From positions 1,569,137-1,633,136 of the forward strand of contig BCIC01000002.1 of the NCBI GenBank assembly GCA_001599835.1: 64,000 nt of DNA. Direction: 5' to 3'. Made by a program: the position numbers and the translations under genes. Positions 11,139 through 23,256 of this stretch are shown one piece after another. A model generated the notes under the pieces. The model ran no database searches and was not told the DNA's origin. It saw only the letters and a program-made list of their open reading frames with translations. Source of the stretch: Thermoascus crustaceus. Lineage: Eukaryota > Ascomycota > Eurotiomycetes > Eurotiales > Thermoascaceae. Numbering within the stretch: the first letter of the stretch is position 1; every line of letters starts with the position of its first letter.

Positions 11139-12320
11139 GAGCAGTGGCCCTACTCTATTCCGACCATTTCGGAATTTTCCGATCATAAACCACCTATTTT
11201 CACGGGTATTATTTCGTATTTATTGTCAGCATCTCCACCTTTTTATCGCAGTAGATATCACAACGCAAACAATTTCCAACAGAAGCTTTTCTAAGACTAG
11301 ATTAGCAGAACAAGAGAATTGATACCTGTGAAGAGAAATTAATTGAATTCCAGACTTCCAAGTTCAATGACACAGAAGGCAGACTAATAACCATATCCTT
11401 ATAGACCCAAAAATTTCTTTTCAAGATTGTCTGATGAACTGGCTCAAGCGATGCGACATGGAAAAAGGAAAGCAACGAATTTACAGTCGTTATGAAACAG
11501 AATATCAGGAGAGCCGCAGCTCTGTGTCAACATACCTTGAGGACAGCGTGGTACAGTGAAATGCATGCAAGGCATTAACCCCAAGAAGCAACATCGTCAA
11601 TCAAGATATCATGATAGGACCGGTAACGGCTGGCGCCATCTCCAAGAATTCAATGAGTACAATCCACAAGCGACGGAATGGCCGTATAGAAGGATAAGAC
11701 GAAGCAGGAGAAACATGGAACCAGTTCCTAACATAATGAAATTGTGCTTGAGGTATCTTGTCTCATCTGACACTCATCTTTAGTAGTGCAGTCATCGGAC
11801 ACATCGTATCAACATCATGCGCCAAAATGGAAAAAGAACAAGACACGAACTCAAAACGAGGGTAACAAGGATGAAAATACCAAAATCCCATCCGACTTCC
11901 AAACCAAAATCGATGCCGTGATGCTTTGAAAAAGACCAGCTTTTTTCTTTTTCTTAGTGAGAAAAAAACATGCATTCGACAAAAAGCAGACCGTCGCTTA
12001 TTTTTTTTCCAATAGAACGCCCATATCCCTCATACTTTGATGTAGTCTCTTGACTTGGACGTGGTCATAAAGACGGCAAAGATGGACGTAAACTCCCGGG
12101 AATGAAAGCACAATGAACCACACCAGGGCATGTCACGTAACGGGCATATATATAGCGTAGCAGTTGAACAAGGGTTAGATGTTTTTGTAAGCCACTAGAA
12201 CCGTTAATCGTGATATACGTTGAATCGGGTCAGATATCCTCCGAAAGCGCTGCGAGAATGGCACGTAAATGGCATGCAAAGACAATCGCAATAAAAGAAC
12301 GACAAAGAAGCGATGATACT
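11139..12320. other. Convergent 3' intergenic region
   Basis: Lies between the 3' ends of the lactonase-like gene (+) and the zinc-finger gene (-). AT-rich with T/A runs near 11940-12010. No gene seen. Confidence 0.55.
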
Positions 12321-14291
12321 TCACCTGAAATCCAATTGGAATGCTTTCCACTTGCCTCCGACGGTCCTACATCGTGGGCATCCTCTTGGATTAGGGTAGC
12401 TTGTTGGTCCGGAAGTGGTCCTGTTCCCATTGCCCGTTGCTCCATTGCCAGAACTACTCGTAGGATTGAATATTGAGGCAGGGGGGCTGGTGATGAACAT
12501 CCCCACGCACTCCCTGCATACGCCACATATGCACTCTGTGCAGGCGTAACACTCTGCCAGCGGCCAGGGCCGTGAGCAGTTTGCACAATAGATCTGGATT
12601 TCCTTATTCCTAAACGACGAAGGTGTCGGATTGGAGAAGCGATGAGGTGGGCGTTGATGATTCTGATGTGGATGAGACGTCGGATACAAGGTGCTCAACG
12701 AAGGCTGAACTGGGCTAGAGTCCGAACGAGCTGACGTAGACAGTCCAGAAGCTGACATGTGAAAATTCCTCCCCGAAACGGAAGATCCGGAATCAAGAGA
12801 AGATTCGATAGACGGGAACGGTTCAAGATCAGGATCGCGAGTACGATGTGCCTCATACGAGGGGGGAGGTGTAAGTGCCTTCTGAAGAGGTGATGCAGTG
12901 TATGAAAGAGGCTGAAATGGACGGTGTGAGGTGGGTGGCGGCAACCCTGGGGTTGATTGAAATGCTGGGGGTAATGAAGATCGGTTTTTAACTGAAGGTG
13001 CTGATGTGGCACTTCCAAGAAGCGGCGGGACGGAAGGTGAATGCGGGACCTAACATGCACGTTTAGACTCAACAGTTCAAGCTCAACGAAGTATGGTTTA
13101 AAACTGAACATCCGTTTGAAAAATTCAACGGTTTCAACAATGTAACTCACCGGAGTTAAGTCTCGGTCATCATCCACTTCTGTGGCAGAAGTCGCAGCCT
13201 CGATCAAATCTTCCCATCGCTTGCCCTGCACCCACGCCGCTGTCTGCGGTTCTGCAGACAGCGCTTTCCGTTCATTGAGGCTAGGCCGTCGTCCGTATTC
13301 CTTCGATCTGCTTCGTTCATGCTTTGGCTTCCGTGCATTCTGGGTGATGGATGACTTTCGTGGTCTTTGGATTTTGTCTCTCCGCTGAATTGGTGGGAGA
13401 GTCGATGAGCGTCCGGGAGGCGAGTGGCTCAGGATGGAAGGCAATAGCTCTCGGGGACGTGGCGACTGAAAGGGAGGAAGGGACTCTTGCTTGAAATGAT
13501 CACGTAGTGAAGGGAGCTCAATTGACGATCGCATGCGTTCTCGACCGATATCATTATCCGAATGCGTATCCTTCAGTGTCGCGCTAGGTCAGCCAAGGGC
13601 AAGCAATTTTTTTCACCAACGCAGAAACATCTCAAGGCCTACCATTTCAGAATCCCAATCCGAAGCTAGACGATGGTGATGCAATTGCGCAAGAGCTACA
13701 GCAGCAGTGGCCGCAGCGGGATGTGCGTCCTCGATTGTTCGAGGAGTGACTGGAGAGCTCGCATCAGCGACATAGACGTCTTTGTCTGGCGCTTCTGCCG
13801 GTCGTCAGCATCGATCGTCCTTGCTTAGAAGGCACGAAATAACAGACCGTTATGTTTCCTAGCATTAGCTGCATTGGGGGGTGAAATGTGTGCCCGCTGG
13901 TCTGGAGGGGTGTTGACCATTAGAAGGAAGCTCTCCTCAGTGGCGGGGAGCTTTGGAATATAGTGGTTCGGATGAGCCCGTCGAATATGCTCCTGCATGG
14001 AGCGAAATCGTTTTTCCTAAAGATCCGATGTCCATGTTAGACTATCTGCCATTCTTACTTTTATCATCAATTGCATCGAAGAGACCCAGGTTGTTTGCTA
14101 AAGTGCGCCAGACGAGGGCTCGGGAAACCGGGCGATCTTGAAGGAAAAAGAAGACTAGGGTGCAATGCGAGACTCACTCCCAAACATCGCTTACGGCAAT
14201 TGGAGCCATCATTGTTGGTCAGAGGGCAGACGACCTCATTGTTGGCATCAGAGACGGAAAAGGAGCTGGTCAGAGACGTTCGTGGTGGCAT
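12321..14291 (-). CDS. C2H2-like plus RING-like zinc protein, Pezizomycotina-specific
   Basis: I reconstruct five exons: 14291-14178, 14016-13848, 13794-13643, 13570-13151 and 13049-12321. The frame holds throughout and gives 527 residues. The N-terminus carries a widely spaced C2H2-type site: C22, C32 and C36, then H48 and H53 in MQEHIRRAHPNHYIP, with the first intron falling between the Cys and His halves. The middle is disordered and basic (KPKHERSRSKEYGRR). The C-terminus has a Cys-rich RING-like cluster, IYCANCSRPWPLAECYAC followed by CICGVCREC, then GCPRCR before the end. I recall this N-terminal signature from uncharacterised filamentous-fungus proteins. A nuclear regulator or ubiquitin-ligase role is inference. 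An ATG three codons upstream (14300) is also possible. Intron 3 uses an unusual AAG acceptor, but the CTAG alternative runs into a stop. About 4.2 kb of gene-free DNA lies upstream. Confidence 0.8.
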
Positions 14292-17200
14292 GGTCTGCAT
14301 GTATCCTTCTCGGTGAGGCGGGGGAGGGGAATCGGAAGGAGCTGGAGCAAACGAGCAACGCTAGTTCTTTTCGACAGCCGGAACCCAAGCAGGACGATCA
14401 AACGGAGGCCAATTGTATACGGTAGGATGGTTCCTTGCGACACATACTCTCGATGCGCAGACGAGCTGGAGGAGCAGAGAGCATCCACGGACCTGGATGA
14501 AGCTGAGGAAGATTGGGTTGCGGGTTTGAAGTGGAAAGAAGCGACCAGAGAGAGCCGGAGATGGGGAGGGCTTAGCTATCGGAAGAGTGGCTCTGGGTCG
14601 TCGAGGATGCCGTACGACGGCACCGTCCAAGCAGCAGGGGTCACAGCTGGAACGGTGGAGATAGGGCAGCTGAGGACCGCACCAACCAGCAGAGACGAGA
14701 GGTTCCGTAGCACAGCGCAGGAGAGCGATGGGGAGGGATGGACCGGGACGGGATGCCCGCAGGGTTAGAGATAATAGTAATCAGATGTCGAACGTGGCGG
14801 GACCGCGCCTATCGATAAACTCGTTGAAGGCCGAGTGGGACACGGCAGTGGTGGTACTATACAGTAGAGCAGTAGAAAAAAAAAAAGGCAGAACTACGTA
14901 TGGTCGTGGGTTAATACTGGAGAAGAACTCTGCAGCTGGTGAGCGCAGTACATCAAGAAAGCTCTGATTCGACTACCGACGGAGCTACTGGAGCGGCACG
15001 GGCACGAGGCACTGAGGGGTCGTGCTTGGACAGACGGAGGAGGGGTTCCTGGCATGCTGTGAGTCCGAGTCCAGGGTACCATACGTACGCCCGGCGGGTC
15101 AACCATCTCCCCAAAAAGCAGCAGACGGAAAACTGGAGACTGTCCGTCAATCAGTCCATTGCAAAGCCTTTTCGCAAAACGGACGCTGAGAGCCTCCGTC
15201 GATCCACCCGCGGACATCTGTGCGGTGCTGACGACCTCATGCTCCTCGTTTCGGGGGGTTCGGCTCTCACCCCTCCAAGAAACGCACGCTGCGCACCCCT
15301 TCCGGGAAAAAGTCGAACACGACCTGCGACACACCAAAAGCTCCAGCTCGGAGCTACCAGAAAGGGAACGCAAGCGATAAGCTGGGTAGGTTTTCTTCTG
15401 GCCTTCTTGCTCATCGGACGGTCTCCCATGGTCCATTAGACCAACATGCCAGGCCAGAACTCGAAACGGCGAGCTTAATCTTCATTTTCTGCTCGCCCCG
15501 TCCGGCCCCTCACTCTCCTGACCAGCTGAGCTCGCAGCTCTCCCCAGCTCTCCCCTAGCTCCAGTAGGTCCAGCTTGGAGCTTCACCCGAGCTTCGGGTC
15601 TCCGGTGGCAAATTCCAAAACTACTAACCACAGCTCCACCGGACCAGGCTGTTTTCGGTGCCTGGGCTGAGACGTTCCGTCAAAAAAGAAAAAGGGTGGA
15701 AAATTCGACACAGGGGTCTGGCAGCTCCCTGAGATGAAGACGATGTGATGGGGCCCAGCAGAGGCCTCTTGACTGCCATGCGTTGGTTATCCGATCGATG
15801 ATTCTCATCAAACGCACGCGGGTTCCGCGTGCGCAAAGATTGGGCACCAATCTGTCCGCAAGCGAGCGCGCAGTGCTCCGATTCTGCTGCACTGTACTAC
15901 GACTTAGTCATCTTCAGCGCACCGCGACCTTTTGTGGAAGGAATCGGGCTGTCGACATGCTGCATTCAACTCTAGTGGGGGAGGTTCTCTTCTCTTATGC
16001 AGCGTTTTCAATCCGGTCCTGTACCTCGTCGCGGGCAGCCCCTTTTTTGCAGTAGATCGCAGTGAAGCGCTTTTGCGCCAATCCCGTTGGTTTTAATCCG
16101 GGTGAGACCAGTTACCGCGAAAGCCCCAGAGAGCCGAGGCCAATTGGACATTCCCAAAGTGGAGGGGAGGAGCTGGGGGCTGGAGCTTGGTATCCAGCCT
16201 GCCGGCCAGATAACAAGGAGTCGACCCAAGGAATGGAGCAGGAGCAGCAGCAGCAGCTCAGCTCACAGCCTTACGGTGCAATCCTGGCTTATCAAGAGTA
16301 CGCAATCAACCGATTGACGGCTTTTATTTTTAGATCTCAAAAGGTTACAACAACGTGCTCGATGGATAAACGGTAAAAGCACTGCACGGGACCATAAAAA
16401 AAAAGTGGGATGAGCTAGCTCTCTGACCACCACAGGTCCATCACCCCTGCAGCATCCCTGCTACAGCCTAGTACCTCCAGCACCTACCCCTCCTTCCTCC
16501 CACTCTGCCCGCCATTGCCGAAAAAAGGCGCGCGTGCCTCTCGAGATCATCCCGGGATTTCGCGCAGCTGTGCATCAGTCCGCCAAAACCCTGCCGAACC
16601 GTTCCCAAGGCACCACCGGCGACCGCTTTCGGTACGTCCTGCATGAGTAACTTTTGTCAGAAGGCGGTCACTGTCGCCACGGCCCTCGCCGTCCTTCAAC
16701 CTTCTGCGACGGGACGGGCTAGCGTGGGCTGCTGAACCTCGGGTGAGTCCGACACAGATAACGAAGGCGGCGGGGAAAAGCAGGATTGCATTGAATCATC
16801 GTTAGATTTTTCCTCTACTACCTACCCTAGCTTCTATCCACACGAGTCCTCCCTACGTAGTAATTAATTCATCTGTGCTCTGCTGTTGGAGCTTCCCGCA
16901 TGATAAAATTGTCAGCTCCATAGCTTTGATAGATGATAGATGATAGACCCTTATCTACCTATCGGCCCATATTTATCTGCCATATCTAATCGTGCTCTCC
17001 CGATATGATGTTATCCGAGGAGAGCTACCAACAGCATACATAAAAGCAAAAATTTTAAACGGAACTTCTCCGTACTTCACAGCAAATAAAGAAAAAAAAA
17101 ATTTTTTTCTTCTCTGCACGCATGGCATCAGACCGGTGGGACCACCCAGTAACCAATGGATCTGCTCTTGGCTGCTGCGTCCCTGCCACTGCCCAGGCTG

Positions 17201-18526
17201 GATGAGATTGCCGATATAGCCCTGAGGCTGAGCAAGCAGATTGCAAGGAAATGGGGGGTTTTTTTTTACCTTTGTATGGCTCGTCGATCATATGTATCTA
17301 TATATATTTCTTCATAGAGGCCTGCCAATAAAATTAGTTACGATAAGTTAGGTGCCTACAGTATGTTCACACTTTATCTCGATGATCTATATGCATAGCT
17401 TGTTTCAGAGCAATGCAATGCGTTTCCTATGACATGGTGGGTACGTACTACATACTTGCGCTGTACTTAAAAGCTTTTCTACAGCTCCTCAATCTATTGA
17501 GGGTTGCTTTGCAAGGTACCTTACCTAGATCTTTATCTCTATCTCGACTGGGTTGTACATGTATATACGATGGACGACAAGTTTATAGGATTTAAATTAA
17601 ATAGGTCACTCTCAGGCTCGCAAGTTGCATTCAAGAGTCAACTCACTCACTCACTTACTGGAGTCAGGTCAGTAGGTTAGGTAGGTACAATATATCTGTG
17701 TGACGTACCTCCTAGGAGGTAGTTATTATGAACCGACAATCACATGATTTTTGTGACTACAGCGCAACAGCCGGAAAACCTATACCTAGGTACCCACCTA
17801 AAGTAGATTCCGCCTATTTTGCTTGCAATCCTCCTAAAATAGATTGGGCTTTCTATCTCAGAGATTCCATTCAACTGAGCTGAAGCAAATCGCTGCTCAA
17901 CTCGCCGACAACAAGAGAGGGGAACGCGGTCAGGCGGTCGAAGCTTCATCTACTGTCCACAGGAGTAGCTATTTCTTCAGGTATAGAGAGTTAAGAGGGT
18001 AGAAGAGAAGAGATTCATTTACTTTACGCAGTATTTACATCCGACGGTTCGCCTTAGTATGTACATGAATCCGCAGATAGATAGGTAAGGCCAAGACCAC
18101 TCACTCCCCGAAAAAACCATTACCGGTTGAAGGACGCATATTCCAGACATGAGATAAGATATTCTTCTCTCTATAATGGTTAAAAAAGCCGTTGCAACAT
18201 CATCAATCAATCAAGAGCTTCCAATAAAACTCCCCGGAAGTAATAAAACAGAAAAAAAAAGGGTAGGAGAGAAAAGAAAAGAAAAATGCCGCTAAACCGC
18301 TCTATGCTCATTGTTTTTGGGCATTAAGATTCAGAAGATGCAGAATGGGAAAAGAACATTAACACGTGCTGGGAATCCACTGCGCATAAAGTTTTACTCA
18401 GTCAAAAGAAATAACCCGATCGGCTATTGATATCGGCTCAACCACGTTTTCTCCACCATCCGAGACGGCGTGCGAAAGAGAATCGCGGGATTGGATAGCA
18501 GACATGCGTGGCGACCATGCGTTCCA
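14292..18526. other. 4.2 kb gene-free region upstream of the zinc-protein gene
   Basis: The largest gap in the window. It separates the start of the zinc-protein gene from the 3' end of the mitochondrial carrier; both are on the minus strand. The proximal part (14300-16700) is GC-rich and C/T-structured, while the distal part (16800-18400) is AT-rich with GATA-type repeats (GATAGAT near 16929-16946). No open frame here shows domain-like sequence. It probably contains a long promoter and 5' leader. Confidence 0.5.
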
Positions 18527-20007
18527 TCATATCGCTTCCTCCTCGTGGCTCAGCTGGCGACGTTCGTTGACGCCTTTGGCCATCTTCTTCCCGATCTCAT
18601 AGCTGGAGATCATAATCGCACAAGCAGGAGCCACCTTCAGACAACGTGCTACCCAGCCGCGGAAAAGGCCGGCTAGACCTTCTTCGCGGAAGATGTGGAA
18701 GAGGAATTTGGGCATAGGAAGCTGCTCGGGACGGAGGGCAGAATGTGGAAGTTTGGCGTTCGGTGCATGCCCTTCTGGGTTTCTGTTGGATAATGATGTG
18801 GAGAGATCATCGCCGCTGTGCCTAAAAACCTGTTGACGGGTCTTTCCAACATCGAAGGGTGTCGTCACAAAAGCAGCCACTGCGCCAGATACTGAGCCTG
18901 CGATGAAACTATCGACAAAGGTAGACGTGTTGGATTGTTGTGACTGAAGTGCAAGATGGCTCTGGTGGTGGTCACCATGCGCCATTTCCCGCAGTTCTGT
19001 CAAAGAGTTACGAACTTTCTCGTATCCCCACCAGTAAAGGCCAGAGAAAGGCACGTCACGCCACATAGTCAGCGTCAAACCGCGCCAGAGAGAGCTGTAC
19101 CCCTGGGCCTGAGTCATCTGGTGCAGGCCCTTCAGAGTAGCCCTGAAATGATCTGCGCCAGTACCTGAAGTGGCTTGAAGACGCGTTCTGAACATTTCTA
19201 TAGGACTGATAACAGAGGCTGCAGCGACTCTCGCAACAGAGCCAGCTACCAATGGCGCGTATGTGTCGTTGAAAAGTTGGTAGATAGGGCTTCTCTCATC
19301 CGAACGCAACCAGTCGTATCCTGTAAAGTAGATGACGTTGGCTGGGATGGCCATGATGAGCGTTGGACTCAGGCCGCGCCATAGCGTCAACGGTCCTTCA
19401 TTTCGAGCGATCTTCCGCAGTCCGTCAAGGGTCGATGTGAATGTCCTCCGCTGAGTTTCCTCCACTGCGCAGTCAGTGGCAGGGGCTGAGACGCCACCAA
19501 TGTTCCCTGATGCGGATCCTACCATGCACACCTGTGCATTGTCTCCGACCCAGAAGACTTCTCGACAGCATGCTGAGACTCCAAGATTGGGAGGAAGGTC
19601 TTTGAAAGCGTTCGTGGTGTGGGTCGTAAAGCGGGGTACATTGTTGATCATCGAAGACTGGGATTGGAGACGGACGCGGACGACGTCCAAGGGGGTGACT
19701 GCATCAATTCATTAGTATCTCCTCAACTCGTGCAAGTGTAGACACAGGCAGCAGTATACGTACCAAGAAGAGAAGTCAAGAGGCTGCCCCAGGTGGCAGA
19801 AATCATCTTCTGGGTGACAGAGATATCATCACTTCCTCGAGGGGCGTCTATGGCCGACGCCTTCTCCATATTTCCGGCAGTGGCAGCCATTGTCGACCTT
19901 TCATGATAATGCAACTGCTCTGATCCGTTGACATCTGCATGACCATCCAGATCAGAGCGGTATCGGCCTCCGTCCGCGCGCGCCCGCTCAGACCAAACGC
20001 CGGACAT
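18527..20007 (-). CDS. MTM1: Mitochondrial carrier, Mtm1/SLC25A39-SLC25A40 type
   Basis: Two exons, 20007-19764 and 19698-18527, with a 65-nt intron, give 471 residues. The three carrier repeats are marked by TPLDVVRVRLQ, SPIEMFRTRLQ and TPFDVGKTRQQ. The protein resembles yeast Mtm1 and human SLC25A39/40, inner-membrane proteins linked to mitochondrial glutathione import and manganese/iron handling. The first matrix loop is long and holds ACCREVFW plus further cysteines (C125, C126, C139, C158). This matches the family in which loop cysteines bind a [2Fe-2S] cluster that senses iron. The N-terminal 75 residues before the first helix are extra and partly disordered; an internal Met in MAATAGN could be an alternative start. 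A divergent F-box gene starts 550 bp away. Family assignment is firm, transported substrate is from homology. Confidence 0.9.
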
Positions 20008-20557
20008 TCATCCGTCGAAAATCAGCAAACCGGTTGATCTCCCTGTTTCTCACCTCGCCGCTAACAGATAACTGTTTCTGGCCTGTCGGGTATAGAGCGC
20101 AAAGGGAATGGAAACTCAGATGGAGGAGGTTCTTTGTGTGAAGGACCTGGACGGGTGAAGATCATGATGTAGTGAGTAACTTTGCCCGGCTTCCCGCGGT
20201 GGCGCTTGGGCCCGACGGGGTCTGGGCTCGGAGATTAGAAGCAGATTAGTCCGCCCGTGACCGCCGCAACCCTAATCAGATCGCCATCTGGCTTCTGCTA
20301 ACTCCGCTCTCGCCTCCGACTGACCGAGTCTGAAGCTACCGCGGGTGTGCCCAGTATTATCTGAACACCTTCCGTCTTGTATCTATATACAGATAACTGC
20401 CCGGCATGGTCTAGTCAGGAGAATATATTAAGTATTATTCTGCATTTTCTTTCATTTCCATTCTAGCGGATAAGCTGCTCCGGTGGTTCTCTACCGACGC
20501 GCTGGACACCTGTCTTATCTACTCTAGTCCCGTGCTACTGTTCCATTATTTTCCGCC
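20008..20557. promoter_or_regulatory. Divergent promoter region, carrier (-) / F-box gene (+)
   Basis: A 550-bp region between two divergent start codons, so it must hold both promoters. The right half is AT-rich (ATATATTAAGTATTATT near 20420). No conserved element is identified with confidence. Confidence 0.6.
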
Positions 20558-22257
20558 ATGGAAGACAACGCTGAACTTGAATCCTTCCGACGCGAGTGGC
20601 GCGAAGAGGTGCTCCGCCGGACGAGGCCCGCGACGACTTCTAAACCGCGACCTGATCCTACCGCATCGTCTTCCGCAAGTCACACTCGGTTTCCACCCAC
20701 GCGACACGAAGCATCAACCCGCAAGGAGGAAGAATATGAGGATTCGGGGCATCGCAGTTACGGGGAGATCGTGCAGCAAGTTGGACAATTGAGTCTTGGC
20801 ACTGAGGACCACGACACGTTCCAACGTGCCCCTCAGAGAGAGCCGATTTCGGCGCTGGAACATTTTGAGAAGGCAGTGGAGAAAGAGGCACAGGGAAGTC
20901 TGGGAGATAGTCTGAACTATTACAGAAAGGCATATAGGGTAGGATCTGCTAATACACCTATAATGGTTTTGTGCTGATCGTTCTGCAGCTAGACTCCAGC
21001 GTCGACCAAACGTATAGGAAGAAGCACTTTGCCCACTTATCGAAGCCCACGCAGCCCAACCCCTCAAATGCCCCAGTTACGGTTCCAAATACCGCCCACC
21101 ACTCGCAGGAAGAAAGTGTGCCTTTATCTACTGCCGAGCTTATCGCGTCCTTTGCCAACTTGAGGATTCCGCAGGCGGAACCTCTTGTCGAGAACACCCC
21201 GCCACCGCCATGCCCCATCTCCAATGTCCCTTCAGAGGTGATTGTCGAGATTATGAGACATGTGGCACTAATGGATCCCGCATCGTTCGCACGTATGGCC
21301 CTTGTGTGCAAGCGTTTTGCCTACCATTTCGCCCATGAACAACATATTTGGAAGAGGCTATGCCAGGGACCCGAGTTCGGTTTCGAAAGCATGCACTATT
21401 CTTTTGCCTGCGATGTGCTCGGAAACAGGATATACACACTTGGGCCCCGTTATACCCCATTCCCTCGCGGTGTTTCCGTTCAGCTTCCCAAGCAAATGCC
21501 CACTTGGAGTCAGGTCTTTCAGACATTCCCGCGTATTCGATTTACAGGCATATATATCAGCACGGTCAATTACACTCGTCCAGGTGCTGCTTCTGCGTAT
21601 CAAAGCATCACGTGGAATACCCCAATTCATATTGTGACTTACTACCGATATCTTCGTTTCTACCGTGACGGAACGGTCATCTCCCTGCTCACCACTACGG
21701 AACCTCTCGAAATTGTTCCGCATATCAGCAAGGAGAATCTCATAGCAGCAAGGGCATTAGCACCTTCTCATCAGCACCATCAGCGCCAAACATCCGATTC
21801 TGGATCCACAGTCTCTGATGCAGTTCCCGCCGCCAATCCAGTTCCCCCTGCTGCCATGGCAGCTATGAAACATGCTCTGCGTGGACGTTGGCACCTAACC
21901 CGCCCGACGCCTGTTCCTACTACCTCTGACGATGTGAAGCCCGGTCCCCCACCCCCGTCACATGCACCTAAGTCCGACTCGACTGCAGTCCCTGACCCCC
22001 GTGATCTCGTCATTGAAACGGAAGGAGTAGACCCAAAGTACACATACCACCTTCATCTATCTCTCCGTTCATCGACTGCCAGAGCTGCCGGGCCTAACCA
22101 GTCCCCTCCAAACACCTCCAAGAACACGAGGCTCGTCTGGAAGGGATTTTGGAGTTATAACAAGCTGACAGACGACTGGGCCGAATTCGGACTCCGCAAC
22201 GACAGAGCATTCGTCTTCAGACGGGTTAGAGGCTGGGGAATGGATTTTGACTGCTGA
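20558..22257 (+). CDS. F-box protein of the FBXO9/Hrt3/Pof7 type
   Basis: Two exons, 20558-20938 and 20989-22257, separated by a 50-nt intron, give 549 residues. The order of parts matches FBXO9-like proteins. First comes a helical TPR/MIT-like segment (ALEHFEKAVEKEAQG...YRKAYR, about 98-127). Then an F-box (about 202-252: ISNVPSEVIVEIMRHV, MALVCKRFAY, IWKRLC). Last is the conserved C-terminal domain beginning near YRYLRFYRDGTVISLLTT and ending in FRRVRGWGMDF. Such proteins are substrate receptors of SCF (Skp1-cullin-F-box) ubiquitin ligases. The stretch around 285-390 is low-complexity, rich in Pro, Ser and His. It shares a divergent promoter with the mitochondrial carrier gene; a functional link is not implied. 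Confidence 0.9.
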
Positions 22258-23256
22258 CCGATTGTTGATTCTCTTTGACATCGACGCCAAGCGTGGTAAG
22301 TACATATATTACAATGCGACCGTGGGTGGATCTTATAACTGTTGGGATCAGCCACGTGCTTGAAAAACTTCAGAATATCATGCCATATAGACGCTATTTA
22401 ATCATGTAGACCGGATATATAGAGACCGTAGACCTATAGATAACAGCTATGAGAAATTCTACGGACTTGAAATTATTTCAACAATGTCTCGTCACTGGAA
22501 ACATACGAGCTACGCTCGGGAAGGCCAGTGACTCCAAACATTTTCCCACCCAGTCTTGGAAATCGGTCGAAGACGTCTGTAGCGACGAGATACGATCAAC
22601 CAGATCCCTTCTCAGATCTGGTCATCAGCCGACCTATGTGCTTCGTTCGCTTCCTGGGATGTCGTCACGCAAACAAAATCTCTCCTGGGTACGGTGGGAG
22701 CCAGAGGCGGCTTACTCACGGGCCCTGAGTTCTCCAGAAATCCTCATTGCCAATATCTTTCCAGAAAACACAAGCGTAGTCCTTGGAGTGTAAAAAGTTT
22801 CGCAGAAAAATTAAAAAACTAACATCGAGGTTTGCTCATCGCGTCGCACGATTTTTTGTTCTAGGGCGCCATGTGTCTACCCATATACAGCTTAAAGCAA
22901 GAGTTTTCGATAGCAGATTATAAGATGCAGGAAACCTTGAAAGCTAAAACAGCCCAAAAAATGGCACAGCAAAGATCTGTGGAGTAGAATGTTCAACGGT
23001 CCAGACGTTCTTGCGGGACGCCTTGTTCGGTGGGTCGGGAAGCGTGGATGGGCTTATCGATAAGCTTAAGCTGCGTTCCCGATGAAAAAATTCGGGGCAA
23101 CAAAACTTTGGGAACCTCTCCTGTCTCCGATCCGAGACTTGAGATCTTCAGATACCCCAACATGTTTTTCTGCCACAACTAAGAATTTGAATTTTTGTTT
23201 AATTTTTTTTATTTCCCGCTTACTGTAGAAGTTTTTCATATTTCTTGAAAATCAAC
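22258..23256. other. Intergenic, promoter of the helicase gene
   Basis: About 1 kb without a gene. The last 100 bp before the helicase ATG are T/A-rich. Nothing else was recognised. Confidence 0.55.

Noticed and set aside
14160..14768. 202-codon plus-strand frame upstream of the zinc-protein gene
   Set aside because: Overlaps the zinc-protein first exon on the other strand and has no domain-like content.
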